This document shows, in pieces, positions 1 through 8,468 of a DNA stretch of 64,000 nt. Made by a program: the position numbers and the translations under genes. The notes below the pieces were generated by a model. It had not been told where the DNA came from and ran no database searches. It was given only the letters and a program-made list of their open reading frames with translations. The stretch lies in assembly GCA_028707125.1 (NCBI GenBank), contig JAQTUX010000001.1:1052023-1116022 (forward strand). The letters are read 5' to 3'. The stretch comes from Candidatus Omnitrophota bacterium (GTDB lineage: Bacteria; Omnitrophota; Gorgyraeia; Gygaellales; JAQTUX01). The number at the start of each line of letters is the position of its first letter. Positions within the stretch are counted from its first letter, which is position 1.

Positions 1-825
1 GATAAGACCAATATTCACATAGGAGACATCGTCCAATATAGAATAACCATTGAATCGGGGAAGGCGCTTGAAGTTGAATTCCCCGATCTTTCCGCGGCCA
101 TGCCCGGTTTTGAAATAAAGCGTAGGGTATCTAAGGCCAGCCCGTTTCTCTTTTTCGCGCCGAAACGCTACTCAGCGGTCTATACCGCTTCTACTTTTTC
201 GGTATCAGATTCCATGGTAGGCCCCATGGAAGTAAAATACAGGAGAAAAGGCGGCAAGGAATGGAAGGTGTTTAATACCCCCCAATTCATCCTTAAGGTA
301 GAATCCCTTCTTAAAGACAACCCTCAGGATATAAAGGATATCAAGCCGCCGATAGAAGGCGCTGTCATAGCTAAAGCTATGCTGAGAAACTCCGCGGTAA
401 CAGCGGTAATAGCGTTAGTTATGATCTTAGCGGCCGGGCTCTTCTGTACTATCAGGAAGGTTATGAGGCGGCAGCCAAAAAGAGAGATCCCGCTATATGA
501 AACCATACAGGCCGAACTCAAGAAGATCAGATCCAGCGGCCTGATCGAACAGGGAAAAACGAAAGAATATTACCTGGGGATCTCCAACTGCCTGAGGAAA
601 TACCTGGAAAAACGCCTGAGTTTACCCGCGCCTGAGATGACGACCGAAGAATTCCTTCATAACCTGCAGAATATTTCTGTAGTTCTTATGCCCGAACAAA
701 AGAAACTCTTGGAAGAGTTTTTGAGGCATTGCGATATGGTAAAATTCGCGAAATACGAGCCTTCTCAATCCGAAGCAGAGGCCACTTTTCAATCGGCGTA
801 TAAGCTGATTGAAGAGATGCAATAA
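1..825 (+). CDS. Bat-operon membrane protein, BatD/DUF4381-like (5' truncated)
   Basis: The frame is open from base 1 without a start codon, so the gene begins outside the window and 274 residues are visible; the first Met at base 100 is internal. The visible N-terminal part is beta-rich and would lie outside the cytoplasm. One membrane segment is encoded at about 385-445 and is followed by basic residues. The C-terminal cytoplasmic domain contains KEYYLGISNCLRKYLEKR and ends CDMVKFAKY, and it resembles the C-terminus of BatD at 3658-5478. Position just ahead of the two von Willebrand A genes matches the DUF4381-type gene of Bat (aerotolerance) operons. The family is recognised by architecture and context; its exact role is not known. 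Confidence 0.7.
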   Translation, partial: DKTNIHIGDIVQYRITIESGKALEVEFPDLSAAMPGFEIKRRVSKASPFLFFAPKRYSAVYTASTFSVSDSMVGPMEVKYRRKGGKEWKVFNTPQFILKVESLLKDNPQDIKDIKPPIEGAVIAKAMLRNSAVTAVIALVMILAAGLFCTIRKVMRRQPKREIPLYETIQAELKKIRSSGLIEQGKTKEYYLGISNCLRKYLEKRLSLPAPEMTTEEFLHNLQNISVVLMPEQKKLLEEFLRHCDMVKFAKYEPSQSEAEATFQSAYKLIEEMQ

Positions 826-831
826 TTCAAA

Positions 832-1824
832 ATGAGATTTCAGAATCCTATATATCTTTTTCTCTTACTGCTGGTCCCGTTATTCGTTTATCTTTGCAGG
901 CGGCGCACGCAAGCGGGCCTGACCTTTTCCAACATAGAGATCTTTGGGGGGCTGCAGCGGACGTTTAAACAGCGGCTCGCTAAAAACATCCCGTTGATGC
1001 GCGCGTTATCCTTAGCCCTTTTAATAGCGGCCCTGGCAAGGCCTCAGACGGCTACTTCTGAATCTACGGTAAAAAGCAAGGGCATAGACATCATACTCGC
1101 GCTGGATATTTCAACCAGTATGCTGGCAGAAGATTTTACCCTTGATGGAGAAAGGCAGAGCCGGCTGGACGTAATAAAACAGGTAGCCGATAATTTTATC
1201 AACCTGAGAGAAAAAGACAGGATAGGCATAGTGGCCTTCGCGGGCAGGGCATACACGGTATCGCCGCTCACCCTGGACCATTCCTGGCTGCTGACCAACC
1301 TTAACAGAGTTGAGATCGGGCTTATTGAAGACGGCACAGCCATAGGTTCAGCGATCGCCTCTTCAATAAACCGCTTAAAGGACTCGACGGCAAAATCCAG
1401 GATAATAATCCTGCTTACCGACGGCATTAACAATACGGGCAAGATAACCCCTGCCGGGGCAGCCGGTATCGCCGGCAGGCTGAAGATCAAAATTTATACC
1501 ATAGGCGCCGGTTCAAAAGGGCTGGTGCCTTATCCGGTAAGTAACGTATCGGGTAAAAAGATCTACCAGCCCATACAGATCGACATTGATGAAGACACCC
1601 TGAGGGAGATAGCCATTGTCACCAGGGCCAAATATTACAGGGCGACAGACACAGATACGTTGAAAAAGATATTCTCAGATATCAATAAACTGGAGCAGGC
1701 GCCGCTTGAGGAAACGGCCTATAAACATTATAATGAACTCTCGGCGCACTTTATAGCAGCGGGCTTTATATTGCTTTTACTTGAAGTACTGCTGTCCAAC
1801 ACGATATTGGCAAGAATACCTTAA
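832..1824 (+). CDS. batA: BatA-like von Willebrand factor A domain membrane protein
   Basis: 330-residue protein with the BatA/BatB plan: an N-terminal membrane helix (residues 6-21), a second one (about 56-70) followed by the conserved RPQ motif, a VWA domain and a C-terminal helix near residues 305-325. The metal-ion-dependent adhesion site is intact: D92-I-S94-T-S96, with the later TDG at the expected place. The VWA domain should face the periplasm and bind partner proteins through a divalent metal. It starts 6 bp after the previous gene and is followed 6 bp later by its paralogue, so the operon is tight. Bat proteins are linked to stress or oxygen tolerance and envelope integrity in Bacteroides, Leptospira and others; the role here is inferred. 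Confidence 0.88.
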   Translation: MRFQNPIYLFLLLLVPLFVYLCRRRTQAGLTFSNIEIFGGLQRTFKQRLAKNIPLMRALSLALLIAALARPQTATSESTVKSKGIDIILALDISTSMLAEDFTLDGERQSRLDVIKQVADNFINLREKDRIGIVAFAGRAYTVSPLTLDHSWLLTNLNRVEIGLIEDGTAIGSAIASSINRLKDSTAKSRIIILLTDGINNTGKITPAGAAGIAGRLKIKIYTIGAGSKGLVPYPVSNVSGKKIYQPIQIDIDEDTLREIAIVTRAKYYRATDTDTLKKIFSDINKLEQAPLEETAYKHYNELSAHFIAAGFILLLLEVLLSNTILARIP

Positions 1825-1830
1825 ACATAA

Positions 1831-2838
1831 ATGATCAAATTCGCCAATCCATATTTTTTCATTGTTCTCGCCTGCTACGCGGCGATCATATTTTTCCTGC
1901 TCTGGTCTGCCAGGATACGCAAAAGGCGGCTTAAGGCGTTTGCCGACAAAAACCTTCTCGACAGGCTGCTGTCGGAATTAGACGGCAAGAAACGGCGGTT
2001 GAAGATGTCCCTGTTGGCCGCCGGCGTATTCTTATGCCTGTTTTCCTTCTTGCGCCCTCAGTGGGGATTCTATTGGAAGACCGTTGAAAAAGAAGGGCTG
2101 GATATACTCGTGGCCATAGATACATCTAAGAGCATGCTGGCTGAAGACATAAAGCCAAACCGGCTGGAGCGGACCAAGCTGGCAGTAAGAGACCTGCTGA
2201 AATATTTTGATCAAGACAGGATAGGGTTGATCGCTTTCTCAGGCAGCGCGTTCACCATTTGCCCCTTAACGCTGGATTACTACGGTTTTGTCTTAAGCCT
2301 GAACGAGATCGACACGTCCATAATCCCCCTGGGGGGCACTTCGCTGTCGGGCGCGATAGAGGAGGCGCTCAGGGGAATGCAGTATTCGCAAGGCCCCCAC
2401 AAGACCCTGATGCTCATTACCGATGGAGAAGATAATACGGGGGGAGCCTTAGAGGCCGCGGAAAAGGCTAAAGATGCCGGGCTTAAGGTATTCTGTATAG
2501 GCATAGGCACTCCGGAAGGCGAAATAATCCCTGTAACAGACGAACAGGGCCGCAAGACCTTTCTGAGAAATAAAGAGGGGAACGTAGTAAAGACGCGGCT
2601 GGATGAAGAGGCATTAAAGAGGATCGCCTTGATCACCGAAGGCGCGTATATCAGGGCAACCCCTACGGATTTCGGCCTGGAAGGCATTTACAAACAACAG
2701 ATAAGCAAAACCGGTGAAAGAAAATTAAGCAGCTATAAAAAGAAGGAGTTCATTGAGCGTTTCCAGTTCCTACTGGGGATAGCAGTGTTATTCCTGGCCC
2801 TGGAGCCGCTGATCTCGGAAAAAAAGAAAACGCTATGA
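1831..2838 (+). CDS. batB: BatB-like von Willebrand factor A domain membrane protein
   Basis: 335-residue paralogue of the preceding gene, with the same layout: helix at residues 9-26, helix at about 60-76 ending in LRPQWG, VWA domain and C-terminal helix (FLLGIAVLFLALEPLI). The MIDAS motif is D97-T-S99-K-S101, and MLITDGEDN carries the second metal-site aspartate. The order VWA-VWA-TPR-BatD-TPR identifies this as BatB rather than a lone VWA protein. The stop codon overlaps the start of the TPR gene by 4 bp, which suggests translational coupling. BatA and BatB probably form a complex with each other and with the TPR proteins at the inner membrane. Confidence 0.88.
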   Translation: MIKFANPYFFIVLACYAAIIFFLLWSARIRKRRLKAFADKNLLDRLLSELDGKKRRLKMSLLAAGVFLCLFSFLRPQWGFYWKTVEKEGLDILVAIDTSKSMLAEDIKPNRLERTKLAVRDLLKYFDQDRIGLIAFSGSAFTICPLTLDYYGFVLSLNEIDTSIIPLGGTSLSGAIEEALRGMQYSQGPHKTLMLITDGEDNTGGALEAAEKAKDAGLKVFCIGIGTPEGEIIPVTDEQGRKTFLRNKEGNVVKTRLDEEALKRIALITEGAYIRATPTDFGLEGIYKQQISKTGERKLSSYKKKEFIERFQFLLGIAVLFLALEPLISEKKKTL

Positions 2839-3668
2839 GGAAAACGATATTGTCCATAATCCTGTTTGCCGCCTCACAGATACCGGCATACCCGTCGCTT
2901 TCAGGCAAGATAAACGAAGCCAATAAACTCTATGATGAGAATAAGCGCGAAGAGGCGCTCGCGATATATAGCAAAATATTAGCCAGGCTTCCTGATTCAG
3001 GAATAGCAAATTTTAATATGGGCGCGCTGCTTTACAAAGGCGCCAGATACGAAGACGCCCTGCGGTTCACTTCCAAATGTATTAAACTTTTCAGAGATAA
3101 TATTCGCGCCTCAATGGTAAATTACAATCTTGGCTGCGTAAAGTACAGGATGTCTCAAGGGTCCGAAGATACCGCGCGGGAAAACGCCCTTAATCTCTTG
3201 AAAGAATCGCTAAATTATTATAAACTGGCTATAAAAGCGGATCCCCGGGATTTAGACGCCAAGTATAACTATGAATATGTATTATTAAAAATAAAGAAGC
3301 TGGAAGAAGAATTGAACAAGCAGGAACCCGAAGAAGAAGAAACGAAGCAAGAGGAAGAAAAACGGGAAACTCAGGAAGAAAGTAAAGAAGAGGGGCCGGA
3401 GGAAGATAAGAAGGACGCGGAAGAAGAACAAAAGCAAGAACAGGAAGAGAAAAAGGAAGAAGAGAAGAAAGAAGAACAAAAGCAGGAAGAAGAAAAGAAG
3501 CAAGAGCAGGAGAAACAGGAAATAATGGAAGTAGAAAAAGACGAGCCTCCGGAACAAACGCTGGAAATAATGCTTGAAATCAATAAAGAGGATGAAGAGA
3601 ACAGGAAGAAGAACCGGGAATTTATTACTGAACCCCGGGCGCTTCCAGAGCCGGAATATGACTGGTAA
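2835..3668 (+). CDS. batC: BatC-like TPR protein with long acidic Glu/Lys/Gln tail
   Basis: 277 residues. A signal peptide (residues 1-19) is followed by tetratricopeptide repeats to about residue 150 (NEANKLYDENKREEALAIY is one repeat start). From about residue 155 to 240 the protein is almost only E, K and Q (bases about 3297-3550), a very polar, probably helical or disordered region. BatC proteins are periplasmic TPR adaptors of the VWA pair. The tail is encoded by a purine-only run on the + strand, which also produces long spurious frames on the other strand. The last 11 bases overlap the start of batD. Confidence 0.82.
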   Translation: MRKTILSIILFAASQIPAYPSLSGKINEANKLYDENKREEALAIYSKILARLPDSGIANFNMGALLYKGARYEDALRFTSKCIKLFRDNIRASMVNYNLGCVKYRMSQGSEDTARENALNLLKESLNYYKLAIKADPRDLDAKYNYEYVLLKIKKLEEELNKQEPEEEETKQEEEKRETQEESKEEGPEEDKKDAEEEQKQEQEEKKEEEKKEEQKQEEEKKQEQEKQEIMEVEKDEPPEQTLEIMLEINKEDEENRKKNREFITEPRALPEPEYDW

Positions 3669-5478
3669 ATCAAGAAGGGCCCTTATTGTAATATTTATTA
3701 TTTGCGCTCTTTCATTTACGGCATTTGCCGAAGATGTCAATGTAGAGTTGTCTCTTGACAGAAACAGGATATCCCTGAACGACGCGGCGCGCCTTAAATT
3801 TACTTTTTATAACGTTAAAAACGCCCCTATACCCCAGTTGAATAAAATAGGGGAATTTGACGTATCGTACTTAGGGCCTACCACGACTATGTCTGTGATC
3901 AACGGCAAGGTTTCAAATTCAATATCGCATACATTCATATTAAAACCAGGAAAGGTAGGCAAATTTGACATCGGCCCGTTCTCATTTAACTTTAATAACA
4001 GGGATTATATGACAAATAAGGTTGAAATAGAGATCATGAGCGGCCCGGTAGAGCTTGGGCAAAATGAAGAAGGCGCTGCCGGGCCGGAACTTGGCAACAG
4101 GGCATTTCTTACTCTTACGATAGGAAAGAACAGGATGTACCTCAATGAGATCGTACCGGCTACAATAAGGTTGTATCTCAATGGTATCTCCGCCAGGGAT
4201 ATTCAGTACCCGGAGTTTGATTCGGAGTTCTTATCCATAGGGCAATTTCAGGAGCCGCGCCAGTATCAAGAGAACATATCTGGAGCGGTATACGATGTCA
4301 TAGAATTCGCAACCTCTTTATTCGCCACGAAGACAGGCGAGCTTAAATTGGGGCCGGCGGAACTGCGGTGTAACGTGCTCGCGCTGAGAAAAAGGGCGGG
4401 CAGCGAAGGGTTTCCCTTCGTCTTCAATGACCCGTTTTTTGAAGATTTCTTCAGCGACTACGTAAAGTATCCGCTGACCTTGAGATCGGAAGAAATAGGC
4501 GTAAGCGTGCTCGCGCTGCCTGAAGAAGGCAGGCCGCAGGATTTCAGCGGCGCCATCGGGGACTTTAAATTCAATATGGAGGCGTCTCCTTTAACCCTCA
4601 ACGCGGGCGACCCTGTCAGCTTAAAGATGGAAATCTCAGGGCAAGGGAATCTTAATTCGGTATTAAGCCCCAGATTGTCCGGCAGCGAAGGGTTTAAGGT
4701 ATATGACCCTCTGTCTAAAACCGAAGACGGCAAAAAGGTCTTTGAGCAGATATTAATACCCTTGAATGACTCAATAAACAAGATCCCTCAAGCAAATTTC
4801 AGCTATTTTGATCCTGATTCCGAAAAATACCTGACGCTTGCTCAGGGGCCGTTGGACATAAAGGTAAACAAGCCGCCCGAAGAAAAGGCAACATTGGCCC
4901 TGGGCAAGACGGACTTTTTCTCCGCGGAATCACTGAAAGAACGGCTTGGTGAAGATATAATATATATCAAGGATGAGGCGCCGGATTTAAGGCCTAAAAG
5001 GCGGAAGGCCGCCTACAATGATAAGCCCGGATCATTCATCGCGATCATCCTACCCGCGTTAGCGCTTATATTCCTGGGCGCCTATGCCAGAAGAAGGCGT
5101 AAGATCAGGACAGATGCCGGATACGGGCGTTTTATCCAGGCATACGCGAAGGCCTGGAATGGGCTTAAGAAAGCGGGGGCGCTTATATCAGAGCATACCC
5201 GGGAAGGATTTTACGGGGCCATTTGTAAAACAATGAGGGATTATATCGGGGACAGGTTTCATATACCATCTGCCGGTATAACGCTGCATGAAATAGACGG
5301 CCTGGTAAAACAGGGGCGGCTTAACCGCGGTATCTCCGCGGACATAAAAGAGGTATTTTCTGAATGCGACACAATGAGGTATTGGGCGCAGAGCAGTTCT
5401 TCCGTAGAGGAGATGCGTAATATACTGATAAAGGCGCGGCAGATCATCAAGCGCATAGAAAGAAGCAGGTCACGTTAA
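3658..5478 (+). CDS. batD: BatD-like protein (oxygen tolerance family)
   Basis: 606 residues from the ATG at 3658. An upstream Met at 3574 in the same frame lies inside batC and would place 28 basic residues before the signal peptide, so the later start is chosen; it gives a proper signal sequence ending TAFA. The large N-terminal part is made of beta-sandwich repeats typical of BatD and would be periplasmic. A single helix (SFIAIILPALALIFLGAYA) at about 455-475 anchors it, and the C-terminal cytoplasmic domain resembles that of the first gene in the window. It overlaps batC by 11 bp and batE by 1 bp (TAATG), consistent with coupled expression. Confidence 0.85.
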   Translation: MTGKSRRALIVIFIICALSFTAFAEDVNVELSLDRNRISLNDAARLKFTFYNVKNAPIPQLNKIGEFDVSYLGPTTTMSVINGKVSNSISHTFILKPGKVGKFDIGPFSFNFNNRDYMTNKVEIEIMSGPVELGQNEEGAAGPELGNRAFLTLTIGKNRMYLNEIVPATIRLYLNGISARDIQYPEFDSEFLSIGQFQEPRQYQENISGAVYDVIEFATSLFATKTGELKLGPAELRCNVLALRKRAGSEGFPFVFNDPFFEDFFSDYVKYPLTLRSEEIGVSVLALPEEGRPQDFSGAIGDFKFNMEASPLTLNAGDPVSLKMEISGQGNLNSVLSPRLSGSEGFKVYDPLSKTEDGKKVFEQILIPLNDSINKIPQANFSYFDPDSEKYLTLAQGPLDIKVNKPPEEKATLALGKTDFFSAESLKERLGEDIIYIKDEAPDLRPKRRKAAYNDKPGSFIAIILPALALIFLGAYARRRRKIRTDAGYGRFIQAYAKAWNGLKKAGALISEHTREGFYGAICKTMRDYIGDRFHIPSAGITLHEIDGLVKQGRLNRGISADIKEVFSECDTMRYWAQSSSSVEEMRNILIKARQIIKRIERSRSR

Positions 5479-6224
5479 TGCGAAAACTATTACTAACGGT
5501 ATTTTTATCAATTATTTTTTTGCGGCCGCTGTATGCCCAAAAAGACCCGCACATATCTTTTCGTTTCGCCAATAATCTCTATAGCGAAGCCCGTTATGAA
5601 GAGGCGGCAAAAGAATACGAAAGCATCCTGTCTGACGGCTTCGAAGGGGGCAGCCTCTATTATAATCTCGGCAACGCTTATTTCAAGGCGGGCGAACTCG
5701 GCAAGGCGATCCTGAGCTATAAGAAAGCCCAGCGCTTTATCCCCCGCGACGCGGACCTTAACGCGAATCTAAATGTGGCGCTGTCGGCAGCGGGCCTGAC
5801 CCCTGTTGAGGCAGGCGGCGTCAAACGCGTATCGTTATTGTTTAACGACGGGGAACTGGCGGCGTGGCTCTATTTATCATATCTGGCGCTTATCCTCGTC
5901 CTCTGCGTCCGGCTGTTTGTCAACAACAGCGGAAACCTCAAGAAGGCCATGAATTATTTAATGGGGCTGGCCTGCCTGGTCCTGTTATCAATTTCGGCCT
6001 TGTTCCTGTCTAACATCCACAATACGCGGGTCGTAAAAAAGGCGATCGTATTGAAGGCCGGGGTAGAATGCAGGTTCGCGCCGCAAGAGAACGCGACCGT
6101 ATTTTTTGAGCTCGGCGAAGGGGAAGACGTGATCGTATACGGCGCAGACGGGGACTGGACAAAGGTGGAAAGATTTGACGGAAAGGTCGGATGGGCGCAG
6201 TCGCGGACCCTGGGTTTGATCTAA
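5478..6224 (+). CDS. batE: BatE-like TPR and SH3 domain membrane protein
   Basis: 248 residues with signal peptide (cleavage after PLYA), TPR repeats at about 27-110, two membrane helices (about 128-150 and 160-183) and a C-terminal bacterial SH3-like domain (about 190-248, ending in VGWAQSRTLGLI). This combination is the BatE plan. The ATG shares its A with the batD stop codon. It closes the Bat operon; the next gene, panB, follows after 28 bp with its own good ribosome site. The SH3 part may bind peptidoglycan or a protein partner in the periplasm, which is an inference from the domain type. Confidence 0.82.
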   Translation: MRKLLLTVFLSIIFLRPLYAQKDPHISFRFANNLYSEARYEEAAKEYESILSDGFEGGSLYYNLGNAYFKAGELGKAILSYKKAQRFIPRDADLNANLNVALSAAGLTPVEAGGVKRVSLLFNDGELAAWLYLSYLALILVLCVRLFVNNSGNLKKAMNYLMGLACLVLLSISALFLSNIHNTRVVKKAIVLKAGVECRFAPQENATVFFELGEGEDVIVYGADGDWTKVERFDGKVGWAQSRTLGLI

Positions 6225-6252
6225 AGAAAAACAGACATCTAAAGGAGAAGAA

Positions 6253-7068
6253 ATGAACGTGAAGGAGATCACATCACTTAAGGGCAGGCGCAAGATCACA
6301 ATGCTCACCGCCTATGACTATCCGATCGCCTCTTTAGTGGACAGGGCTGGGATTGACATGATATTGGTGGGCGATTCTCTGGCAAATGTCGTGCTTGGCC
6401 TTGATTCCACGACAAAGGTAGGCATGATTGAGATGATCCATCACGCCAAGGCAGTGAGGCGGGCGGTAAAAAACGCCATGGTGATCGGCGATATGCCGTA
6501 CGAATCCTATCAGGTCAACCCTGAAGAATCGGCCAGGAACGCGCGAAGGTTTATTGATGATGCCGGCTGCGACGCGGTAAAATTAGAATGGTTTGATGAT
6601 TGCCCTGAGGTAACCGCGAAGATAGCCGGATCCGGCATAGATGTAATGGGGCACATAGGCCTTACCCCCCAGACAGCGGATAAATTAGGCGGCTTTAAGG
6701 TCCAGGGTAAAGACGCTCAAGCAGCCAAACGCCTGATCGAACAGGCAAAGGAACTTGAGGGCCTGGGCTGTTTCGCGGTGGTCCTTGAGTGCGTGCCGGA
6801 TAAGATCGCGGAACTCATAACAAAAGAAGTAAAGATCCCCACGATAGGCATAGGCGCGGGCAGCCATTGCGACGGCCAGGTGCTGGTCATAAACGACATG
6901 CTTGGGCTGTTTGAACGCTACACGCCTAAGTTCGTCAAAAAGTACGCCGACCTTTCGCCGATGATCCTGGAGGCGGTAAAGAATTATAAAGAGGATGTCC
7001 TGGCAGGCAGATTCCCGGCTCCCGAGCATACCTTCGCGATAAAAAAAGAAGAACTGGAAAAGTTATAG
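6253..7068 (+). CDS. panB: 3-methyl-2-oxobutanoate hydroxymethyltransferase
   Basis: 271 residues, the usual PanB length. It transfers a hydroxymethyl group from methylene-tetrahydrofolate to alpha-ketoisovalerate, giving ketopantoate, the first step to pantothenate and CoA. Family motifs are present: LTAYDYP near the start, VGDSLANVVLG, GDMPYESYQ, the magnesium-ligand region, HIGLTPQ, catalytic VLECVP and GIGAGSHCDGQVLV. The ATG is preceded by AAAGGAGAAG at good spacing. No panC or panD is seen nearby, so the rest of the pathway must be elsewhere. Confidence 0.96.
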   Translation: MNVKEITSLKGRRKITMLTAYDYPIASLVDRAGIDMILVGDSLANVVLGLDSTTKVGMIEMIHHAKAVRRAVKNAMVIGDMPYESYQVNPEESARNARRFIDDAGCDAVKLEWFDDCPEVTAKIAGSGIDVMGHIGLTPQTADKLGGFKVQGKDAQAAKRLIEQAKELEGLGCFAVVLECVPDKIAELITKEVKIPTIGIGAGSHCDGQVLVINDMLGLFERYTPKFVKKYADLSPMILEAVKNYKEDVLAGRFPAPEHTFAIKKEELEKL

Positions 7069-7076
7069 GATAACCC

Positions 7077-7105
7077 TTGACTTTTTGGCCAATATGAGTT
7101 AAAAA
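7077..7105 (+). promoter_or_regulatory. Possible sigma-70 promoter for glyS
   Basis: TTGACT at 7077-7082 and TAAAAA at 7100-7105, spaced by 17 bp, lie in the 65-bp gap between panB and glyS. The predicted start of transcription is about 20 bases before the ATG, where no Shine-Dalgarno sequence is seen. The -10 box is imperfect. Confidence 0.4.
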
Positions 7106-7133
7106 TGGAAAACAACCCCACGGGTAAAATCAT

Positions 7134-8435
7134 ATGCATGATAATCTAATGGACAAGATCGTCTCGCTGTGTAAACGGCGCGGGTTCATCTTCCAGGGCT
7201 CGGAGATCTACGGAGGGCTGGCTAATACCTGGGACTACGGGCCGCTGGGCGCGGAGTTAAAGCGCAATATCAAAGACGCCTGGTGGCGCGCGAACGTCTA
7301 TGAACGCGGCGATATGGTAGGGCTGGACGCGGCAATCCTGATGCACCCTAAGGTATGGGAGGCATCAGGCCACACGCAGAATTTCTCCGACCTTGCCGTT
7401 GACTGCAAGAACTGCAAGAAACGCTGGCGCGCCGACCAGATCAAAGGCGAGTGCCCGGAATGCGGCAGCAGGGGATTGACTGACGCCAGGGCATTCAATC
7501 TGATGTTCAAGACATTCCAGGGGCCGATCGAGGACGAGGCTAACCTGGTTTATCTTCGCCCGGAAACAGCCCAAGGCATCTTCGTAAACTTCCCGAACGT
7601 GTTGGATACCGCCCGCAAGAAACTTCCTTTCGGTATCGCGCAGACAGGCAAGGCATTCCGCAATGAGATCACTCCTGGGAACCTCACTTTCCGCACCCGC
7701 GAATTTGAGCAGATGGAGATTGAATATTTTGTCAGGCCGGAAGAGGCAGCAAAATATTACGACTATTGGGTAAATGAAAGGTTTAACTGGTATACCGGCT
7801 TGGGTTTAAAAAAAGAAAACCTGCGCGTCAGGCCTCATAGTAAAGATGAACTGGCGCACTATGCCAGGAGTTGTTCGGATATTGAATATCAATTTCCCTT
7901 TGGGTGGTCCGAGTTAGAGGGGATCGCCAACAGGGGGGATTTTGACTTAGTTCAACACAGCAAAGTTTCCGGTAAAGAAATGGCATATTTTGATGATACC
8001 ACAAAAGAAAAGTTCACCCCTTATATCATTGAACCTTCCGGCGGCGTAGACAGGGCGGCGTTGGCGTTCCTGGTCGACGCTTATTATGAAGAAAAGGTAA
8101 AAGGAGAAACAAGGGCGGTCTTGAAGTTTTCGAAGGCGCTGGCGCCTGTAAAAGCGGCGGTCCTGCCTTTATTGAAGAACCGTCCGGAGATCGTGGAGTT
8201 AGCCAGGAAGACCTACGAGGGGCTGCGAAAAAATCTTGCCTGCGTTTACGACGACACGGCAGCCATCGGCAAACTTTACCGCAGGCAGGATGAGGTCGGC
8301 ACATTGTATTGCGTTACGGTCGACGTGCAGTCGCTTGAGGACAGGCAGGTGACTGTCCGCGACAGGGATACGATGAAGCAGGACAGGATACCTTTGGAAA
8401 CGTTGGAAAAATATTTTGGAGAAAAATTACGATAG
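7134..8435 (+). CDS. glyS: Glycyl-tRNA synthetase (homodimeric type)
   Basis: 433 residues, class II synthetase of the single-chain alpha2 type, which charges tRNA-Gly. Visible signatures include the N-terminal KRRGFIFQGSEIYGG, the NTWDYGPLG motif, a zinc-ribbon-like CKNCKKRW and CPECGSRG pair at about residues 91-115, motif 2 FRNEITPGNLTFRTREFEQ, EPSGGVDRAALA (motif 3) and a C-terminal anticodon-binding domain. An alternative start at the ATG 15 bases later is possible, and neither start has a clear ribosome site. A tRNA-Gly(CCC) gene, one of its substrates, lies at 55499-55569. Confidence 0.96.
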   Translation: MHDNLMDKIVSLCKRRGFIFQGSEIYGGLANTWDYGPLGAELKRNIKDAWWRANVYERGDMVGLDAAILMHPKVWEASGHTQNFSDLAVDCKNCKKRWRADQIKGECPECGSRGLTDARAFNLMFKTFQGPIEDEANLVYLRPETAQGIFVNFPNVLDTARKKLPFGIAQTGKAFRNEITPGNLTFRTREFEQMEIEYFVRPEEAAKYYDYWVNERFNWYTGLGLKKENLRVRPHSKDELAHYARSCSDIEYQFPFGWSELEGIANRGDFDLVQHSKVSGKEMAYFDDTTKEKFTPYIIEPSGGVDRAALAFLVDAYYEEKVKGETRAVLKFSKALAPVKAAVLPLLKNRPEIVELARKTYEGLRKNLACVYDDTAAIGKLYRRQDEVGTLYCVTVDVQSLEDRQVTVRDRDTMKQDRIPLETLEKYFGEKLR

Positions 8436-8468
8436 TATAGCAGCAATAGAAAGGAGGAGTTTTCAGTA

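Noticed and set aside
3285-3740. Long - strand frames rich in Phe/Leu or Ser opposite batC
   Set aside because: They are the complement of the purine-rich Glu/Lys tail and have no independent support.
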